64,000 nt of DNA from Cyanobium sp. WAJ14-Wanaka (GCF_024345375.1 NZ_JAGQAZ010000002.1:434001-498000), one strand, 5' to 3'; shown: positions 15,040-24,740, counted from the first letter of the stretch. Numbers and translations: made by a program. The notes: a model not told the origin generated them from the letters alone.

Positions 15040-16357
15040 CCCCCTCCCCCTGGCCCCAGGCCTGGGCGATCAGCGGGCCAGTGGCGCCGTGCTGGATTGC
15101 TGGCGCAGCGATGGCGCCGCCGCAGCGGCCCGACAATTAAAAATCCAGCTGGCAAAGCAGGATCGGCAGCAGGGCGGCTCCAGCGCCGATCCCCTCCTGG
15201 CGGAATTGGCGCTTCGGCTTGAGGGCAGGTCTGGACCCCGCTTGCTGGTGGATGGATTGTGGTTTTGCAGACCCTTTGGCGGCATCTCCCGGGTATGGGA
15301 GCAGATCTTGGACTGCTGGAGCCTGCCGGGGCTGGTTACAAATTCGGCCCCTGTGGCCTTGATTGAGCGCAACAGCCATTTGGCCCTAAGCGCCAGCTTC
15401 CCAAACCTTCAAGGCGCAGGCGTCGATCCCCTAGATCCTGAGGCGGTAGCTGCCCTGGCCCCAGAGAACTCGGCTTTATTAAAGGGCTGGCGGGCCGATG
15501 TGTTTATCTCCAGCTGGATCAGTAGTTCTGGACCAGAACGCCCCTCTTGCCCCGAGCTGGCCCTAGTCCACGATTGCCTGCCCGAGCGCTACGGCGTTGC
15601 CGCGCCCCTGGCCCAGTTGCGCCGGCGCTGGCTCAAGGGTGCCACCGCCCATCTGGCCGTGTCTGCTGCCACGGCCGCCGATTTGGAGGTGCTGCTTAGC
15701 CGCCCCACGGGCAGCCTCAGCTGGTGCCACCCCGCCCCTGCCCCCCTATTTGGTGCCCCTTTGCAGGGCCCTAGGGGCGATCGGCTCTGGGCCAAACTCA
15801 TCCAGCGCTCTGGCCTCCAGCAGCCCTACTTGCTCTTGCCCGCCACCAGTGCCATCGGCTCCTACAAAAACCCCGAGCTGGTGGCAGAGGCCCTGGCAGA
15901 TCCCCAGCTGGCTCCCCTCCAGCTTGTGCTCTGTGGCATTGCTGCCGAGCAGCGCTGCCGGGAGCTGGAGCAGCGCTTCCCACACCTGGGTGGTCGCTGC
16001 CTGGCGGCCGGTTTCACCGATCTCGAGCTAGCCCTTGCTTATCACCACGCCTTGGCCGTGGTAATCCCTAGCCGCGCCGAGGGTTTTGGCCTGCCCGCCG
16101 TGGAGGCCCTCGCCAGCGGGGCCACCGTGTTGGTGGCCGATAGCCCGGGCCTTAGGGAGGCCGGTGGTTCGGCCGCCCTGCGCTTCCATCCCCAGCGCCC
16201 TGGCGAGTTGGCGGCCCTGCTGGCCCTGTTGCTCGATCCCACCAGCGGCTGGCTCCAACCCCACCTGGCCTGCCGCCGCCAGAAACGGTTGGCCCCACTC
16301 CATGCCGACCTAATCGGCCTAGCCCTGCTGGCCCTGGCGCGCAGGTTGGCCCCATGA
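15032..16357 (+). CDS. GT4 glycosyltransferase
   Basis: 441 residues from ATG 15032, overlapping the previous gene by 8 bases. A longer open frame begins upstream but lies inside that gene. The first about 70 residues are an extra helical segment. The GT part starts at LLVDGLWFCRPFGGISRVW, with the GGISR loop common in WbaZ/Cap-like enzymes, then LALVHDCLPERYG and the donor half QPYLLLPATSAIGSYKNPEL. EGFGLPAVEALASGATVLVA carries EX7E. Its closeness to the exporter genes fits chain assembly before export. It overlaps the next GT gene by 4 bases. Confidence 0.8.
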   Translation: MADPLPLAPGLGDQRASGAVLDCWRSDGAAAAARQLKIQLAKQDRQQGGSSADPLLAELALRLEGRSGPRLLVDGLWFCRPFGGISRVWEQILDCWSLPGLVTNSAPVALIERNSHLALSASFPNLQGAGVDPLDPEAVAALAPENSALLKGWRADVFISSWISSSGPERPSCPELALVHDCLPERYGVAAPLAQLRRRWLKGATAHLAVSAATAADLEVLLSRPTGSLSWCHPAPAPLFGAPLQGPRGDRLWAKLIQRSGLQQPYLLLPATSAIGSYKNPELVAEALADPQLAPLQLVLCGIAAEQRCRELEQRFPHLGGRCLAAGFTDLELALAYHHALAVVIPSRAEGFGLPAVEALASGATVLVADSPGLREAGGSAALRFHPQRPGELAALLALLLDPTSGWLQPHLACRRQKRLAPLHADLIGLALLALARRLAP

Positions 16358-17448
16358 CCAGGCTGCCCCTGCTGTTCAACCTGCTGCCCTACCGGCCCGA
16401 ACCCACCGGTCTCAGCCGCTATGTGGAGCGCCTGTTGGCGGCCTGGCCCGGCGAATCCCTGCCCTGGCAGCTGCGCCTGGCACCCCCAGGCCATGGCCAG
16501 TTCAGCCAGAGCCCCCATTTGCCGACAAAGCCCTGCACTGGCCCCATGGGCTTGCTCCAGCGCTATGCCCTGGCCCAGCACGCCCTACCCCTGCGCCGGT
16601 TGCTTGCGGACCACTGGCCCGATCGCATCTACAGCCCCTACAGCGAATGGCTCTGGGCCCTGCCCCAGGTGCCCCAGGTGATCACCTGCCACGACCTCAC
16701 GCCCCTCCACTTCCCCAGCAGTTGCAGGGCCCATTGGCGTAGCCGGCTGCTGCTGCCAGCCCACTTTGAACGGGCTGCCCTGGTGGTGGCCATTAGCCAA
16801 AGCGTGGCCAACCAACTGGTGCAAACCGGTCTGCCCGCTCGCCGCATTGCCGTGGTGCCCAATGGCGTGGAGCCCGTGGCCGATCCGATCCAGGCCCCCG
16901 CCAGCCACGATTGCGTCGTGCTGGCCCGCCATGCCCGCAATAAAAATCTGGCCCTGGCTCTGAACGGTTTTGCGGCCCTGCTCAAGCGCAACCCCGATTG
17001 GCCCGGTCGGTTGCTGGTGGTGGGTGCCACGGATCGCTGCACATCTGCCCTGTTCAGGCAGCAGCGGCAGCTTGGTCTGGGCGAGAGGGTGCGCTGGATA
17101 TCTCCACTGCCACCAGAGCCCCTTGAAACCCTGCTGCGCCAAGCTTTTTGCCTTGTTTCCCCCAGCCTGATGGAGGGTTTTGATTACCCCCTGCTCGAGG
17201 CCCAGGCCCTGGGCCTGCCCACCCTGGCCAGCCGCATTCCCGTGCATCAGGAGCTGCATCAAGATGCGGCATTGCTGTTTGAGCTCCATGATCGCGGCGA
17301 TACAATGGCTCATCAGTTGCAGCGGCTCGACCGCGATCCTGCCCTTTGGCGACAGCTTTCTCAGGCGGGACTTCTCAACGCGGCGGCCCACACCAGCCAG
17401 CGCCAAGCAAGAGAGATCAACTCCCTTCTCCGGGATCCATTGCCCTGA
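16354..17448 (+). CDS. GT4 glycosyltransferase
   Basis: 364 residues, starting in an ATGA overlap with the preceding gene. The N-terminal part reads PEPTGLSRYVERLLAAWPG, followed by VPQVITCHDLTPLHFP. The middle has AISQSVANQLVQ and RRIAVVPNGVEPV. The donor-binding side reads CLVSPSLMEGFDYPLLEAQALGLPTLAS with EX7E, here EGFDYPLLE. This is a mannosyl- or rhamnosyltransferase-like layout, but the sugar is not predictable. It is the last glycosyltransferase before the exporter ATPase gene, about 20 bases upstream. Confidence 0.85.
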   Translation: MTRLPLLFNLLPYRPEPTGLSRYVERLLAAWPGESLPWQLRLAPPGHGQFSQSPHLPTKPCTGPMGLLQRYALAQHALPLRRLLADHWPDRIYSPYSEWLWALPQVPQVITCHDLTPLHFPSSCRAHWRSRLLLPAHFERAALVVAISQSVANQLVQTGLPARRIAVVPNGVEPVADPIQAPASHDCVVLARHARNKNLALALNGFAALLKRNPDWPGRLLVVGATDRCTSALFRQQRQLGLGERVRWISPLPPEPLETLLRQAFCLVSPSLMEGFDYPLLEAQALGLPTLASRIPVHQELHQDAALLFELHDRGDTMAHQLQRLDRDPALWRQLSQAGLLNAAAHTSQRQAREINSLLRDPLP

Positions 17449-17468
17449 GCCCCCTGTTGCACTTGCCC

Positions 17469-18209
17469 GTGTTGCGGCTTGAGGGCATTGGTCTGCAAAT
17501 TCCCGTATTCAGCTCCGAAACCCGCAGTCTTAAATCAGCCCTGCTGCGCTCAGTCACCGGAGGTCAGTTGCGCCGCCAGGGTGGCGGTGCGGTGATCACT
17601 GCACTGCACAATGTGAATTGTCAGATTCATGAAGGTGAACGCATTGCCCTGATTGGTCATAATGGAGCAGGTAAATCCACTTTTCTAAAGCTGATCTCGG
17701 GCATCTATATGCCGAGTTGTGGAAGATTTGAGCAACGTATTCGGGTTTTCCCGATGATTCATAAGAGCTTCATTACCAGTGGTGAGCTCAGCGGCCTGCA
17801 GGCCATAAAGGCCCACTATTTGATGGTCAATGGTAATCTCAAAGGTTTTGAGAGTTATTGCCAGGGTGTGGTGGAATTTTCCGGATTGGGTGATTTCATT
17901 CATTTACCAGTCAAGGCCTATAGCCAGGGTATGGCATCCCGTTTGCTTTTTTCGATGCTCACTGCCTGTACCCATGAATGCCTGGCTATAGATGAGGGTT
18001 TTGGCGCCGGAGATTCCAGCTTCTATGAGCAGGCCCAGCAGCGCCTTCAGGCTTTCATTGAATCTGCGGGCACCTTGATTTTGGCCTCCCATTCAGAGGC
18101 CCTGCTCAGGCAGTTTTGCGTGCGTGGATTGGTTTTTGAGCAGGGTTCGATTGTCTTTGATGGCAATCTTGAGGAGGCCCTGGAGCACTACCATCGGCCT
18201 AGGCCATGA
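17469..18209 (+). CDS. ABC polysaccharide/O-antigen exporter ATPase (Wzt/TagH/KpsT type)
   Basis: About 246 residues from GTG 17469; TTG 17457 and TTG 17463 are alternative starts, and no ATG is available before LRLEGIGLQIPVF. Walker A is IALIGHNGAGKSTFLKLISG, the signature region is VKAYSQGMASRLLFSML (less standard than YSSGM), and Walker B is CLAIDEGFGAGDSSF. The ITALHNVNCQIHEGERIALIG introduction is typical of Wzt and KpsT proteins. There is no C-terminal carbohydrate-binding domain as in E. coli O9a Wzt, so recognition of a chain-end cap is not expected. It powers export of a finished undecaprenol-linked glycan with the permease encoded next, overlapping by 4 bases. Confidence 0.85.
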   Translation: MLRLEGIGLQIPVFSSETRSLKSALLRSVTGGQLRRQGGGAVITALHNVNCQIHEGERIALIGHNGAGKSTFLKLISGIYMPSCGRFEQRIRVFPMIHKSFITSGELSGLQAIKAHYLMVNGNLKGFESYCQGVVEFSGLGDFIHLPVKAYSQGMASRLLFSMLTACTHECLAIDEGFGAGDSSFYEQAQQRLQAFIESAGTLILASHSEALLRQFCVRGLVFEQGSIVFDGNLEEALEHYHRPRP

Positions 18210-18988
18210 GAGTGCTCCAAACCCTATCAGATGGCTGGGCGCTGCGTCGGGTATGGCTTTTTACGGCCACTTCTCGTACTAAGGCTCGATTTGCCCGCAC
18301 CCTGCTGGGTAGTTTTTGGCTAGGCCTCTCCAATCTGCTGTCCATTGCCGTACTTGCGCTGGTATACGGCACTGTTTTCAAGGTCCAAGATTTCAACCAC
18401 TACGTGGTGTATCTCGGTCTTGGCCTAGTGATCTGGAATAGCTTGGCTGCGGCAATTAGCACTGCTCCAAATCTGTTTGAACATAATGCCGCCCACTTGC
18501 ATAACAATAATCTCAATCCAATTTTCTATACCCTTGAGGAATGGGCTTTCCAGGTTCAAACGTTTGCCCAGTCGTTTGCCTTGGTCTTGTTAGGTCTTTC
18601 TTTTTTTAAAATTAACCTTATTCCTAATTTGCTACTTGTGGGCTGGCTGCCCTTGATTAATTTGCTGCTGTTTTTGTATTGGCTTCCGGTATTTTTGTGC
18701 CTTGTGGGAGCCCGATACAGGGATTTGTATCAGCTTGTCCCAATAGTTTTGCAATTAGTATTTCTTCTTTCCCCCATCCTGTATGAGCAGAAAAATCTTG
18801 GCTCCCTGGCCTGGACAGCCGATTTAAATTTGCTCTATCAAGTGTTAAATCCTTTGCGCCGCTGTTTGATTGAGGGCTCACCGCCAGGCTGGATTGATCT
18901 GCTCCTGCTTCTAATAAACTTTGCTGGTATTTGGTTTGCCATCTCACTGCTTAATCGGGAGCGGCGCCACCTGCCTTTTTTAATCTAA
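18206..18988 (+). CDS. ABC-2 type polysaccharide export permease (Wzm type)
   Basis: 260 residues with about six membrane segments: SNLLSIAVLALVYGTVF, YVVYLGLGLVIWNSLAAA, FALVLLGLSFF, NLLLVGWLPLINLLLFLYWL, VPIVLQLVFLLSPILYE and LLLLINFAGIWFAISLL. The N-terminal RFARTLLGSFWLGLSNLL and the WNSLAAAISTAPNLF region match ABC-2 permeases of the Wzm/TagG family. The start overlaps the ATPase stop (ATGA). Together the pair forms one exporter for the glycan built by the upstream enzymes. Base composition drops in GC compared with the glycosyltransferases, as in many Wzm genes. Confidence 0.85.
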   Translation: MRVLQTLSDGWALRRVWLFTATSRTKARFARTLLGSFWLGLSNLLSIAVLALVYGTVFKVQDFNHYVVYLGLGLVIWNSLAAAISTAPNLFEHNAAHLHNNNLNPIFYTLEEWAFQVQTFAQSFALVLLGLSFFKINLIPNLLLVGWLPLINLLLFLYWLPVFLCLVGARYRDLYQLVPIVLQLVFLLSPILYEQKNLGSLAWTADLNLLYQVLNPLRRCLIEGSPPGWIDLLLLLINFAGIWFAISLLNRERRHLPFLI

Positions 18989-19023
18989 ATTTGCTTACCC
19001 TCGGCGAAATCCCGACTGGCTCA

Positions 19024-20547
19024 TCACTTGCTTAGTTGATCAGGCTTAACCTGCTCGCAGATTTTCCGGCGGAAGTCTTCTAGGATTGCAGCAGAGACGG
19101 TGTCGTAGCGGCTAAGTCGCCTTTGCCTTTCCGCCTGGGGATCGCCGATCCTTGCCATTTCAGCCTTGGCGATTTGCCCCATGGCTTCTGCCCAGGTTGT
19201 TGGATCGAGGGTGTCGCACAGCCAAATCAGCTCCCTGAAATCTTGGCTTGCTTGGATTTCCCGGTGGGCCACAGAAGGGCTGGCGATGACCGGTGCACCA
19301 ATGCAGGCGCCATCGAGCACTGGGATTCCGAAGCCCTCCACCAAAGAAGGACTGATGACCGCCATGGCATGTAAAAATAAATTTGATTTAGTGGCTTCGT
19401 CGATATAGCCAGTTAGCAGTACAGATTCATCGGCTTGCTTTGCGACTTCCCTGCTATAGGAGTCTTTTTTAAGCATTCCAGTCACGCAGAGCCGGATTCC
19501 ATGTTCAGCCAGGCCTGAGATGCGGAACGCCTTAACCGCAAATAAGAGGTTCTTCCTGGGCTCCACTGAGGAATTAAATAGAAGATATCGAAATGGAACC
19601 AACTCGCCATGGTGATTTTTTGTTCGCAGCGATGGTCTCAAAACTTTTTGTTCCAGTAGCCCTCGGTGCTCCTTTGCAGGAAATTTTAGCGATGGGGGCT
19701 GTAGAATCACTATGCCGCCAGCATCATTCGCGGATCCATAGGCCTGTTCAAATTTCTTGCGGGTTGCCTGTGATACATACAACTTTCTGGCCGGTAGACA
19801 GCTGTTTAGCCGCTGGCCAAAATTAGCTACATGATCACTAGTTTGTACATATTCGAGGGGAATCAAATCATGCACAGTTTGAACAAGACAGCCTTTTCCC
19901 TCAACTCTGATGTTGATCGGGCAGGTGGTGATTAGCCCATCAAATTCATTGCCCAACTTGATTGGTAGGGATGATGGGCGGCGGGCAAGTGCTCGCCGTG
20001 AGGCATTCAAGTAGAGATAGCGGGCACACAGGATGCCATCGAGATTTCCAAAATAGCTCAGCTTTTCCTGTCGGAAATAGGGGCTGTCGAATTGCTCCAA
20101 TAAATTTACCTTCACCATTGCGTCAGTGGCATAATTGCGGTGCGCCAGCCAATCCAAGATCTCCAAGAGTCTCAGCCATTTTTTGTGCAGCCTTGCCAAG
20201 GCCTGCCACTTGCTGAGCTTTGTTTCCCAATAGGGGCTGTGCAGCCAATTGTGGCCCTCCATTAAGCCCTCCATTACTCGAGCTGCATAGATCAGGTCGC
20301 AGGCCCGCTTGGGCAGATTTTTGTAGACAGATTTCTCAAGCCTTGGCTCAAAGTCCGTGAGCAGCCAAATCTCAGCACCAGAATCCTTTAGGGCCTTCAG
20401 CATGGCCTTGCTGAAAACCGCAATGCCCCGATGCTCCCTCTGCTGTAGATCCAGATCTGTCACCAGCAGCCTCAAACCCCTCAGGGGCTGGCCCATCGGC
20501 GCCGGATCTGCAGAAGGGGAGTTTTCCTGCTGAACTTCCTCCGGCAC
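19024..20547 (-). CDS. GT4 glycosyltransferase, long form
   Basis: 507 residues. LLVTDLDLQQREHRGIAVFSK is the N-terminal glycine-containing loop. GCLVQTVHDLIPLEYVQTSD and FRYLLFNSSVEPRKNLLFAV mark the middle and the donor half. SPSLVEGFGIPVLDGACIGAPVIA is the EX7E region, with Asp in place of the second Glu (EGFGIPVLD). Such a change occurs in some GT4 enzymes but could affect donor binding. About 100 extra residues between the halves make it longer than usual. It is convergent with the Wzm gene and faces away from tRNA-Gly, so it has its own promoter in the 150 bases before the tRNA. Confidence 0.75.
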   Translation of the reverse strand: MPEEVQQENSPSADPAPMGQPLRGLRLLVTDLDLQQREHRGIAVFSKAMLKALKDSGAEIWLLTDFEPRLEKSVYKNLPKRACDLIYAARVMEGLMEGHNWLHSPYWETKLSKWQALARLHKKWLRLLEILDWLAHRNYATDAMVKVNLLEQFDSPYFRQEKLSYFGNLDGILCARYLYLNASRRALARRPSSLPIKLGNEFDGLITTCPINIRVEGKGCLVQTVHDLIPLEYVQTSDHVANFGQRLNSCLPARKLYVSQATRKKFEQAYGSANDAGGIVILQPPSLKFPAKEHRGLLEQKVLRPSLRTKNHHGELVPFRYLLFNSSVEPRKNLLFAVKAFRISGLAEHGIRLCVTGMLKKDSYSREVAKQADESVLLTGYIDEATKSNLFLHAMAVISPSLVEGFGIPVLDGACIGAPVIASPSVAHREIQASQDFRELIWLCDTLDPTTWAEAMGQIAKAEMARIGDPQAERQRRLSRYDTVSAAILEDFRRKICEQVKPDQLSK

Positions 20548-20658
20548 AGCAAGCAGACACTTGTTTGATCACACCTTACTTGTTGTCCTTTCCCCTGACG
20601 GTTGACCCAGGGGCGGGCCGTAGGGCATGCTCGTCTTGTCGGCATGTTCGCCGACCAG

Positions 20659-20693
20659 CGTTGCAGCCCGGGATACTCCGGATCCTTGCAACG
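20659..20693 (+). other. Hairpin just ahead of tRNA-Gly
   Basis: The 7-base arms CGTTGCA (20659-20665) and TGCAACG (20687-20693) enclose a smaller self-complementary CCGG pair. The structure ends three bases before the tRNA 5' end. It may be part of the precursor transcript or a remnant of a terminator. No T-tract follows it. Confidence 0.35.
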
Positions 20694-20696
20694 TTT

Positions 20697-20768
20697 GCGG
20701 ATGTAGCTCAGTGGTAGAGCATCTCCTTGCCAAGGAGAGGGTCGAGAGTTCGAATCTCTTCATCCGCT
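20697..20768 (+). tRNA. tRNA-Gly (anticodon GCC)
   Basis: A complete cloverleaf can be drawn. The acceptor stem is GCGGATG paired with CATCCGC. The D arm contains AGCTCAGTGGTAGAGC. The anticodon stem TCTCC/GGAGA closes the loop TTGCCAA with anticodon GCC at 20729-20731. The T arm has the GTTCGAATC loop, and the discriminator base is T. CCA is not encoded. It sits between the surface-glycan region and secA. Confidence 0.95.
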
Positions 20769-20858
20769 TTCAAGAAGCTCCAGGGGTGGCTGAGGCTCCA
20801 GCAGCAGTTGTGAAGCTCGCCCTCAGTAGGCTGGCAAAAGCGCACCTCTGCCCTCTCC

Positions 20859-23684
20859 ATGCTCAAGCTCCTGCTGGGTGATCCCAATGCCCGCAAGCTG
20901 AAGCGTTACCAGCCCCTGGTTTCCGACATCAGCCTGCTGGAGGAGGAGATCGCGCCCCTCTCAGACGACGAACTGAGGGGCCTCACCGTGGAGTTTCGCG
21001 GCAAGCTCGCCGCCCTGCAGCTGGATTGCCAAAACCGGGGTCTGGGCACTGAGGCCACCCTCGAGCGGGAGCGCAAGGTGCTCGATGAGCTGCTGCCCCA
21101 GGCCTTTGCCGTGGTGCGGGAAGCCGGCAAGCGGGTTCTTGGAATGCGCCACTTCGATGTGCAGCTGATCGGCGGCATGGTGCTGCACGAGGGCCAGATC
21201 GCCGAGATGAAGACTGGCGAGGGCAAAACCCTGGTAGCCACCCTGCCGGCCTACCTCAACGCCCTCTCGGGCCGGGGTGTGCACGTGGTGACGGTCAACG
21301 ACTACCTGGCCCGCCGCGACGCCGAGTGGATGGGCCAGGTGCATCGCTTCCTGGGCCTTTCGGTGGGCCTGATCCAGCAGGACATGGACCCCGCCACCCG
21401 GCGGACCAACTACAACTGCGACATCACCTACGCCACCAACTCGGAACTGGGCTTCGATTACCTGCGCGACAACATGGCGAGCGACATCGCCGAGGTGGTG
21501 CAGCGCCAGCCCAACTACTGCGTGATCGACGAAGTCGACTCGATCCTGATCGATGAGGCCCGCACCCCCCTGATCATTTCCGGCCAAATCGAGCGGCCCC
21601 AGGAGAAATACCAAAAGGCGGCGGAGGTGGCGGCTGCCCTGCAGCGCTCTGAGGAGATGGGCAAGGACGGCATCGACCCGGAAGGCGACTACGAGGTGGA
21701 TGAAAAGCAGCGCAGCTGCACCCTCACCGATGAGGGCTACGCCAAGGCCGAACAGCTGATTGGCGTACTTGATCTGTTTGATCCCGCCGACCCCTGGGCC
21801 CACTTCATCACCAATGCCCTCAAGGCCAAGGAGCTTTTCGTTAAGGACGTCAACTACATCGTGCGCGGCAGCGATGCGGTGATCGTCGATGAATTCACCG
21901 GGCGGGTGATGCCCGGGCGCCGCTGGAGTGATGGCCAGCACCAGGCGATCGAGGCCAAGGAGAGTCTGCCGATCCAGCCCGAAACCCAGACGCTCGCCTC
22001 GATCACCTATCAAAACTTCTTCCTGCTCTATCCGCGCCTGGCCGGCATGACCGGCACCGCCAAAACCGAGGAGGTGGAATTCGAGAAGACCTACAAGCTC
22101 GAGGTCACGATCGTGCCCACCAACCGGCTGCGCTCCCGCGCCGATTGGACCGACCAGGTGTACAAAACCGAACCCGCCAAGTGGCAGGCGGTGGCCAATG
22201 AAACCGCCGCGATCCACAAAGATGGCCGGCCCGTGCTGGTGGGCACCACCAGCGTTGAGAAGAGCGAGCTGCTGTCGGCCCTGCTGGCGGAGCAAGAAAT
22301 CCCCCACAACCTGCTCAATGCCAAGCCGGAAAACGTGGAGCGGGAGGCCGAAATCATTGCCCAGGCCGGACGCTCCGGCGCCGTGACCATCGCCACCAAC
22401 ATGGCTGGCCGGGGCACCGACATCATTCTCGGCGGCAACAGCGACTACATGGCCCGCCTGAAGGTGCGCGAGCAGTTGCTGCCCCAGCTGGTGCGCCCAG
22501 AAAACGAACATCGGCCGATCCCGGCCCGCCGCCCCGCCAAGGAGGCGAAGACCATGGGAGGTCTCTATCCCTGTGTGCTTAGCGAAGAAGTAAGTGCCGG
22601 CCTGCTGGCCTTGACCAAGCAGTTGGTGGCGGCCTGGGGTGATCGGGCCCTCACCCTGCTGGAGTTGGAGGATCGCATTGCCCAGGCGGCTGAAAAGGCC
22701 CCCACCGACGATCCCCAGATCCAGGCCCTGCGCGAATCGATTGCCCTGGTGAAGGCGGAATACGACGCCGTCGTCAAACAGGAAGATGGCCGCGTACGCG
22801 AAACCGGCGGCCTGCATGTGATCGGCACGGAGCGCCACGAATCCCGCCGGGTTGATAACCAACTGCGGGGCCGGGCCGGCCGCCAAGGCGACCCCGGCTC
22901 CACCCGCTTTTTCCTTTCCCTAGAAGACAACCTCCTGCGCATCTTTGGCGGCGATCGGGTGGCGGGCCTGATGAATGCCTTCCGGGTGGAGGAAGACATG
23001 CCGATCGAATCGGGCATGCTCACCCGCTCCCTGGAGGGGGCCCAGAAAAAGGTTGAAACCTATTACTACGACATCCGCAAGCAGGTGTTTGAGTACGACG
23101 AAGTGATGAACAACCAGCGCAAGGCCGTTTACACCGAGCGCCGCCGGGTGCTGGAGGGCCGCGAGCTCAAGCAGCAGGTGATCGGCTACGGCGAGCGCAC
23201 CATTGAAGACATCGTGGAGGCCTATGTAAATCCCGACCTGCCGCCAGAGGAGTGGGATTTGGGCAATCTTTTGTCGAAGGTGAAGGAGTTTGTTTATCTC
23301 CTCGAAGATCTCACCCCAGACCAGGTACAGGGCTTGCAAATGGAGGAGCTAAAGGCCTTCCTCCAAGAGCAGCTGCGCAATGCCTACGACATCAAGGAAG
23401 GCCAAATAGACCAGCAGCGCCCAGGCTTGATGCGCGAGGCCGAGCGCTTCTTCATTCTCCAGCAGATCGATACCCTCTGGCGGGAGCACCTCCAGGCGAT
23501 GGAGGCCCTGCGCGAATCGGTGGGTCTGCGGGGCTATGGCCAGAAGGATCCCCTAATTGAATATAAAAATGAGGGCTACGACATGTTCCTCGAGATGATG
23601 ACCCAGATGCGCCGCAACGTGATCTATTCGATGTTCATGTTCCAGCCGGCGCCGACAGCGGCGCCTGAGGGAGCAACGGCCTGA
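20859..23684 (+). CDS. secA: Preprotein translocase ATPase SecA
   Basis: 941 residues, the expected cyanobacterial length. The Walker A region is [19 protein letters not shown], the DEAD-type motif is [21 protein letters not shown], and motif VI is [20 protein letters not shown] followed by [14 protein letters not shown]. The preprotein-crosslinking and helical scaffold regions follow. The end ([14 protein letters not shown]) lacks the C-terminal Cys-rich zinc motif of E. coli SecA, as is normal in cyanobacteria. It drives Sec-dependent export at plasma and thylakoid membranes. Its stop is immediately followed by the stop of the convergent glycosyltransferase gene. Confidence 0.98.
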   Translation: MLKLLLGDPNARKLKRYQPLVSDISLLEEEIAPLSDDELRGLTVEFRGKLAALQLDCQNRGLGTEATLERERKVLDELLPQAFAVVREAGKRVLGMRHFDVQLIGGMVLHEGQIAEMKTGEGKTLVATLPAYLNALSGRGVHVVTVNDYLARRDAEWMGQVHRFLGLSVGLIQQDMDPATRRTNYNCDITYATNSELGFDYLRDNMASDIAEVVQRQPNYCVIDEVDSILIDEARTPLIISGQIERPQEKYQKAAEVAAALQRSEEMGKDGIDPEGDYEVDEKQRSCTLTDEGYAKAEQLIGVLDLFDPADPWAHFITNALKAKELFVKDVNYIVRGSDAVIVDEFTGRVMPGRRWSDGQHQAIEAKESLPIQPETQTLASITYQNFFLLYPRLAGMTGTAKTEEVEFEKTYKLEVTIVPTNRLRSRADWTDQVYKTEPAKWQAVANETAAIHKDGRPVLVGTTSVEKSELLSALLAEQEIPHNLLNAKPENVEREAEIIAQAGRSGAVTIATNMAGRGTDIILGGNSDYMARLKVREQLLPQLVRPENEHRPIPARRPAKEAKTMGGLYPCVLSEEVSAGLLALTKQLVAAWGDRALTLLELEDRIAQAAEKAPTDDPQIQALRESIALVKAEYDAVVKQEDGRVRETGGLHVIGTERHESRRVDNQLRGRAGRQGDPGSTRFFLSLEDNLLRIFGGDRVAGLMNAFRVEEDMPIESGMLTRSLEGAQKKVETYYYDIRKQVFEYDEVMNNQRKAVYTERRRVLEGRELKQQVIGYGERTIEDIVEAYVNPDLPPEEWDLGNLLSKVKEFVYLLEDLTPDQVQGLQMEELKAFLQEQLRNAYDIKEGQIDQQRPGLMREAERFFILQQIDTLWREHLQAMEALRESVGLRGYGQKDPLIEYKNEGYDMFLEMMTQMRRNVIYSMFMFQPAPTAAPEGATA

Positions 23685-24725
23685 TTATTGGCGGCCAGAG
23701 TGCTCAAGCTGGTTTTCAAGCTGCTGAATGCGGGATTGAAGACGTTTGCTTTCTCCCTCTTTTAGGGATAGCTCCAGCGACTGTTTTGTATGTAAGGCCT
23801 CTAGTTGGCAGCTCTGGATTTTAATCTGTGCTTTTAAAAGCAAATTCTCTGATTCTAACTTCATTAGCCCTAAACAGCGTTTTCTAAGGTCTTCTGCCTC
23901 ATGCTGAGCGGCCTTTAATTCTATCCCCAGGCTTTTATTGCTGGCCAGTTGAACCATTTCTAGCCAGCCCTCCCTCATCTTCTGCATGTCGAGCGGGTTT
24001 GCTTCTTGCTCGGCTTGTTGGCGGCGGGTGGTTTCTGCGTCGTGGATGCCGGCCATCGCAGGGCAATAAAGCACGTCTTTATTTAGCTGAGTGCGTGTTT
24101 TCAGGCAGAGCAAAACGTCTTCTCCACAAACCTGGAAATTTTCATCGAGTTTTATTCCCAGGAATTCAGTTCTGCGCATGGCAAAGAATGCACCGGTAAC
24201 CGCTGGCACCAGTCTTTCCCTTTGGCTTGCTTGATGGTGTTCATTTACCAAGAGCCCTAGCTGATGATACGGGCGGCCGTCGGAAGTGAAATGGATTCCT
24301 GCATGGGCGAGCTGGCCTGAGCTTGTGCGCAATCGAGCGCCAACTATCCCCACCTCAGGTTGAGTATTCAAGCGATTGATTGCCGCATCCACTGAGCCTG
24401 GATCCATAATCAGATCATCATTGGCAAAGATCAGCACATCGCCGGTGGCTTTGTGGGCCAGCGTGTTAATATTGCTAGCAAAGTGGTATGGCTTTCGGTT
24501 GGCAATCTCTGCCCCAAATGGGCCTGAATTAATTAGGGCTTCCTCTTCTGCTGTGCCATTCCATGAAATTATCACCTCAATGGAGTCGGCTGAGCCCGTG
24601 TAGCCTGCTTCTAGGCTTTTAAGCATTTGATTGAGCAGGTCAGTGCTCCGTGATACCACTAACACTGACACTTTAATTGTTGCTTCCATTGCAGATTCGT
24701 CCATGTTTATTTTGGTGTACTTCAT
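23685..24725 (-). CDS. GT2 family glycosyltransferase with C-terminal coiled coil
   Basis: 346 residues with a GT-A domain. KVSVLVVSRSTDLLNQMLKSL opens the nucleotide-binding part, VLIFANDDLIMDPGSVDAAI carries the DD metal site in the DXD position, and AVTGAFFAMRRTEFLGIKLDE is the acceptor loop followed by the QVCGEDVLLCLK element. From about residue 255 a strongly heptad-patterned stretch (LKAAQHEAEDLRKRCLGLMK, then KEGESKRLQSRIQQLENQLE) predicts a coiled coil to the end, perhaps for assembly with other glycan enzymes. It is moderately AT-rich and wedged between secA and cysE. It is probably an accessory gene belonging to surface glycan synthesis. Confidence 0.8.
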   Translation of the reverse strand: MKYTKINMDESAMEATIKVSVLVVSRSTDLLNQMLKSLEAGYTGSADSIEVIISWNGTAEEEALINSGPFGAEIANRKPYHFASNINTLAHKATGDVLIFANDDLIMDPGSVDAAINRLNTQPEVGIVGARLRTSSGQLAHAGIHFTSDGRPYHQLGLLVNEHHQASQRERLVPAVTGAFFAMRRTEFLGIKLDENFQVCGEDVLLCLKTRTQLNKDVLYCPAMAGIHDAETTRRQQAEQEANPLDMQKMREGWLEMVQLASNKSLGIELKAAQHEAEDLRKRCLGLMKLESENLLLKAQIKIQSCQLEALHTKQSLELSLKEGESKRLQSRIQQLENQLEHSGRQ

Positions 24726-24740
24726 TGCTGAAGCTTAGCC

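Noticed and set aside
20697-20768. tRNA-Gly as attachment site for the glycan region
   Set aside because: No second copy of the tRNA 3' end was found in the window and no integrase gene is present.
20961-22886. A 641-codon open frame on the minus strand opposite secA
   Set aside because: It is the antisense shadow of a GC-rich gene; the translation has no protein family features and secA on the plus strand is certain.
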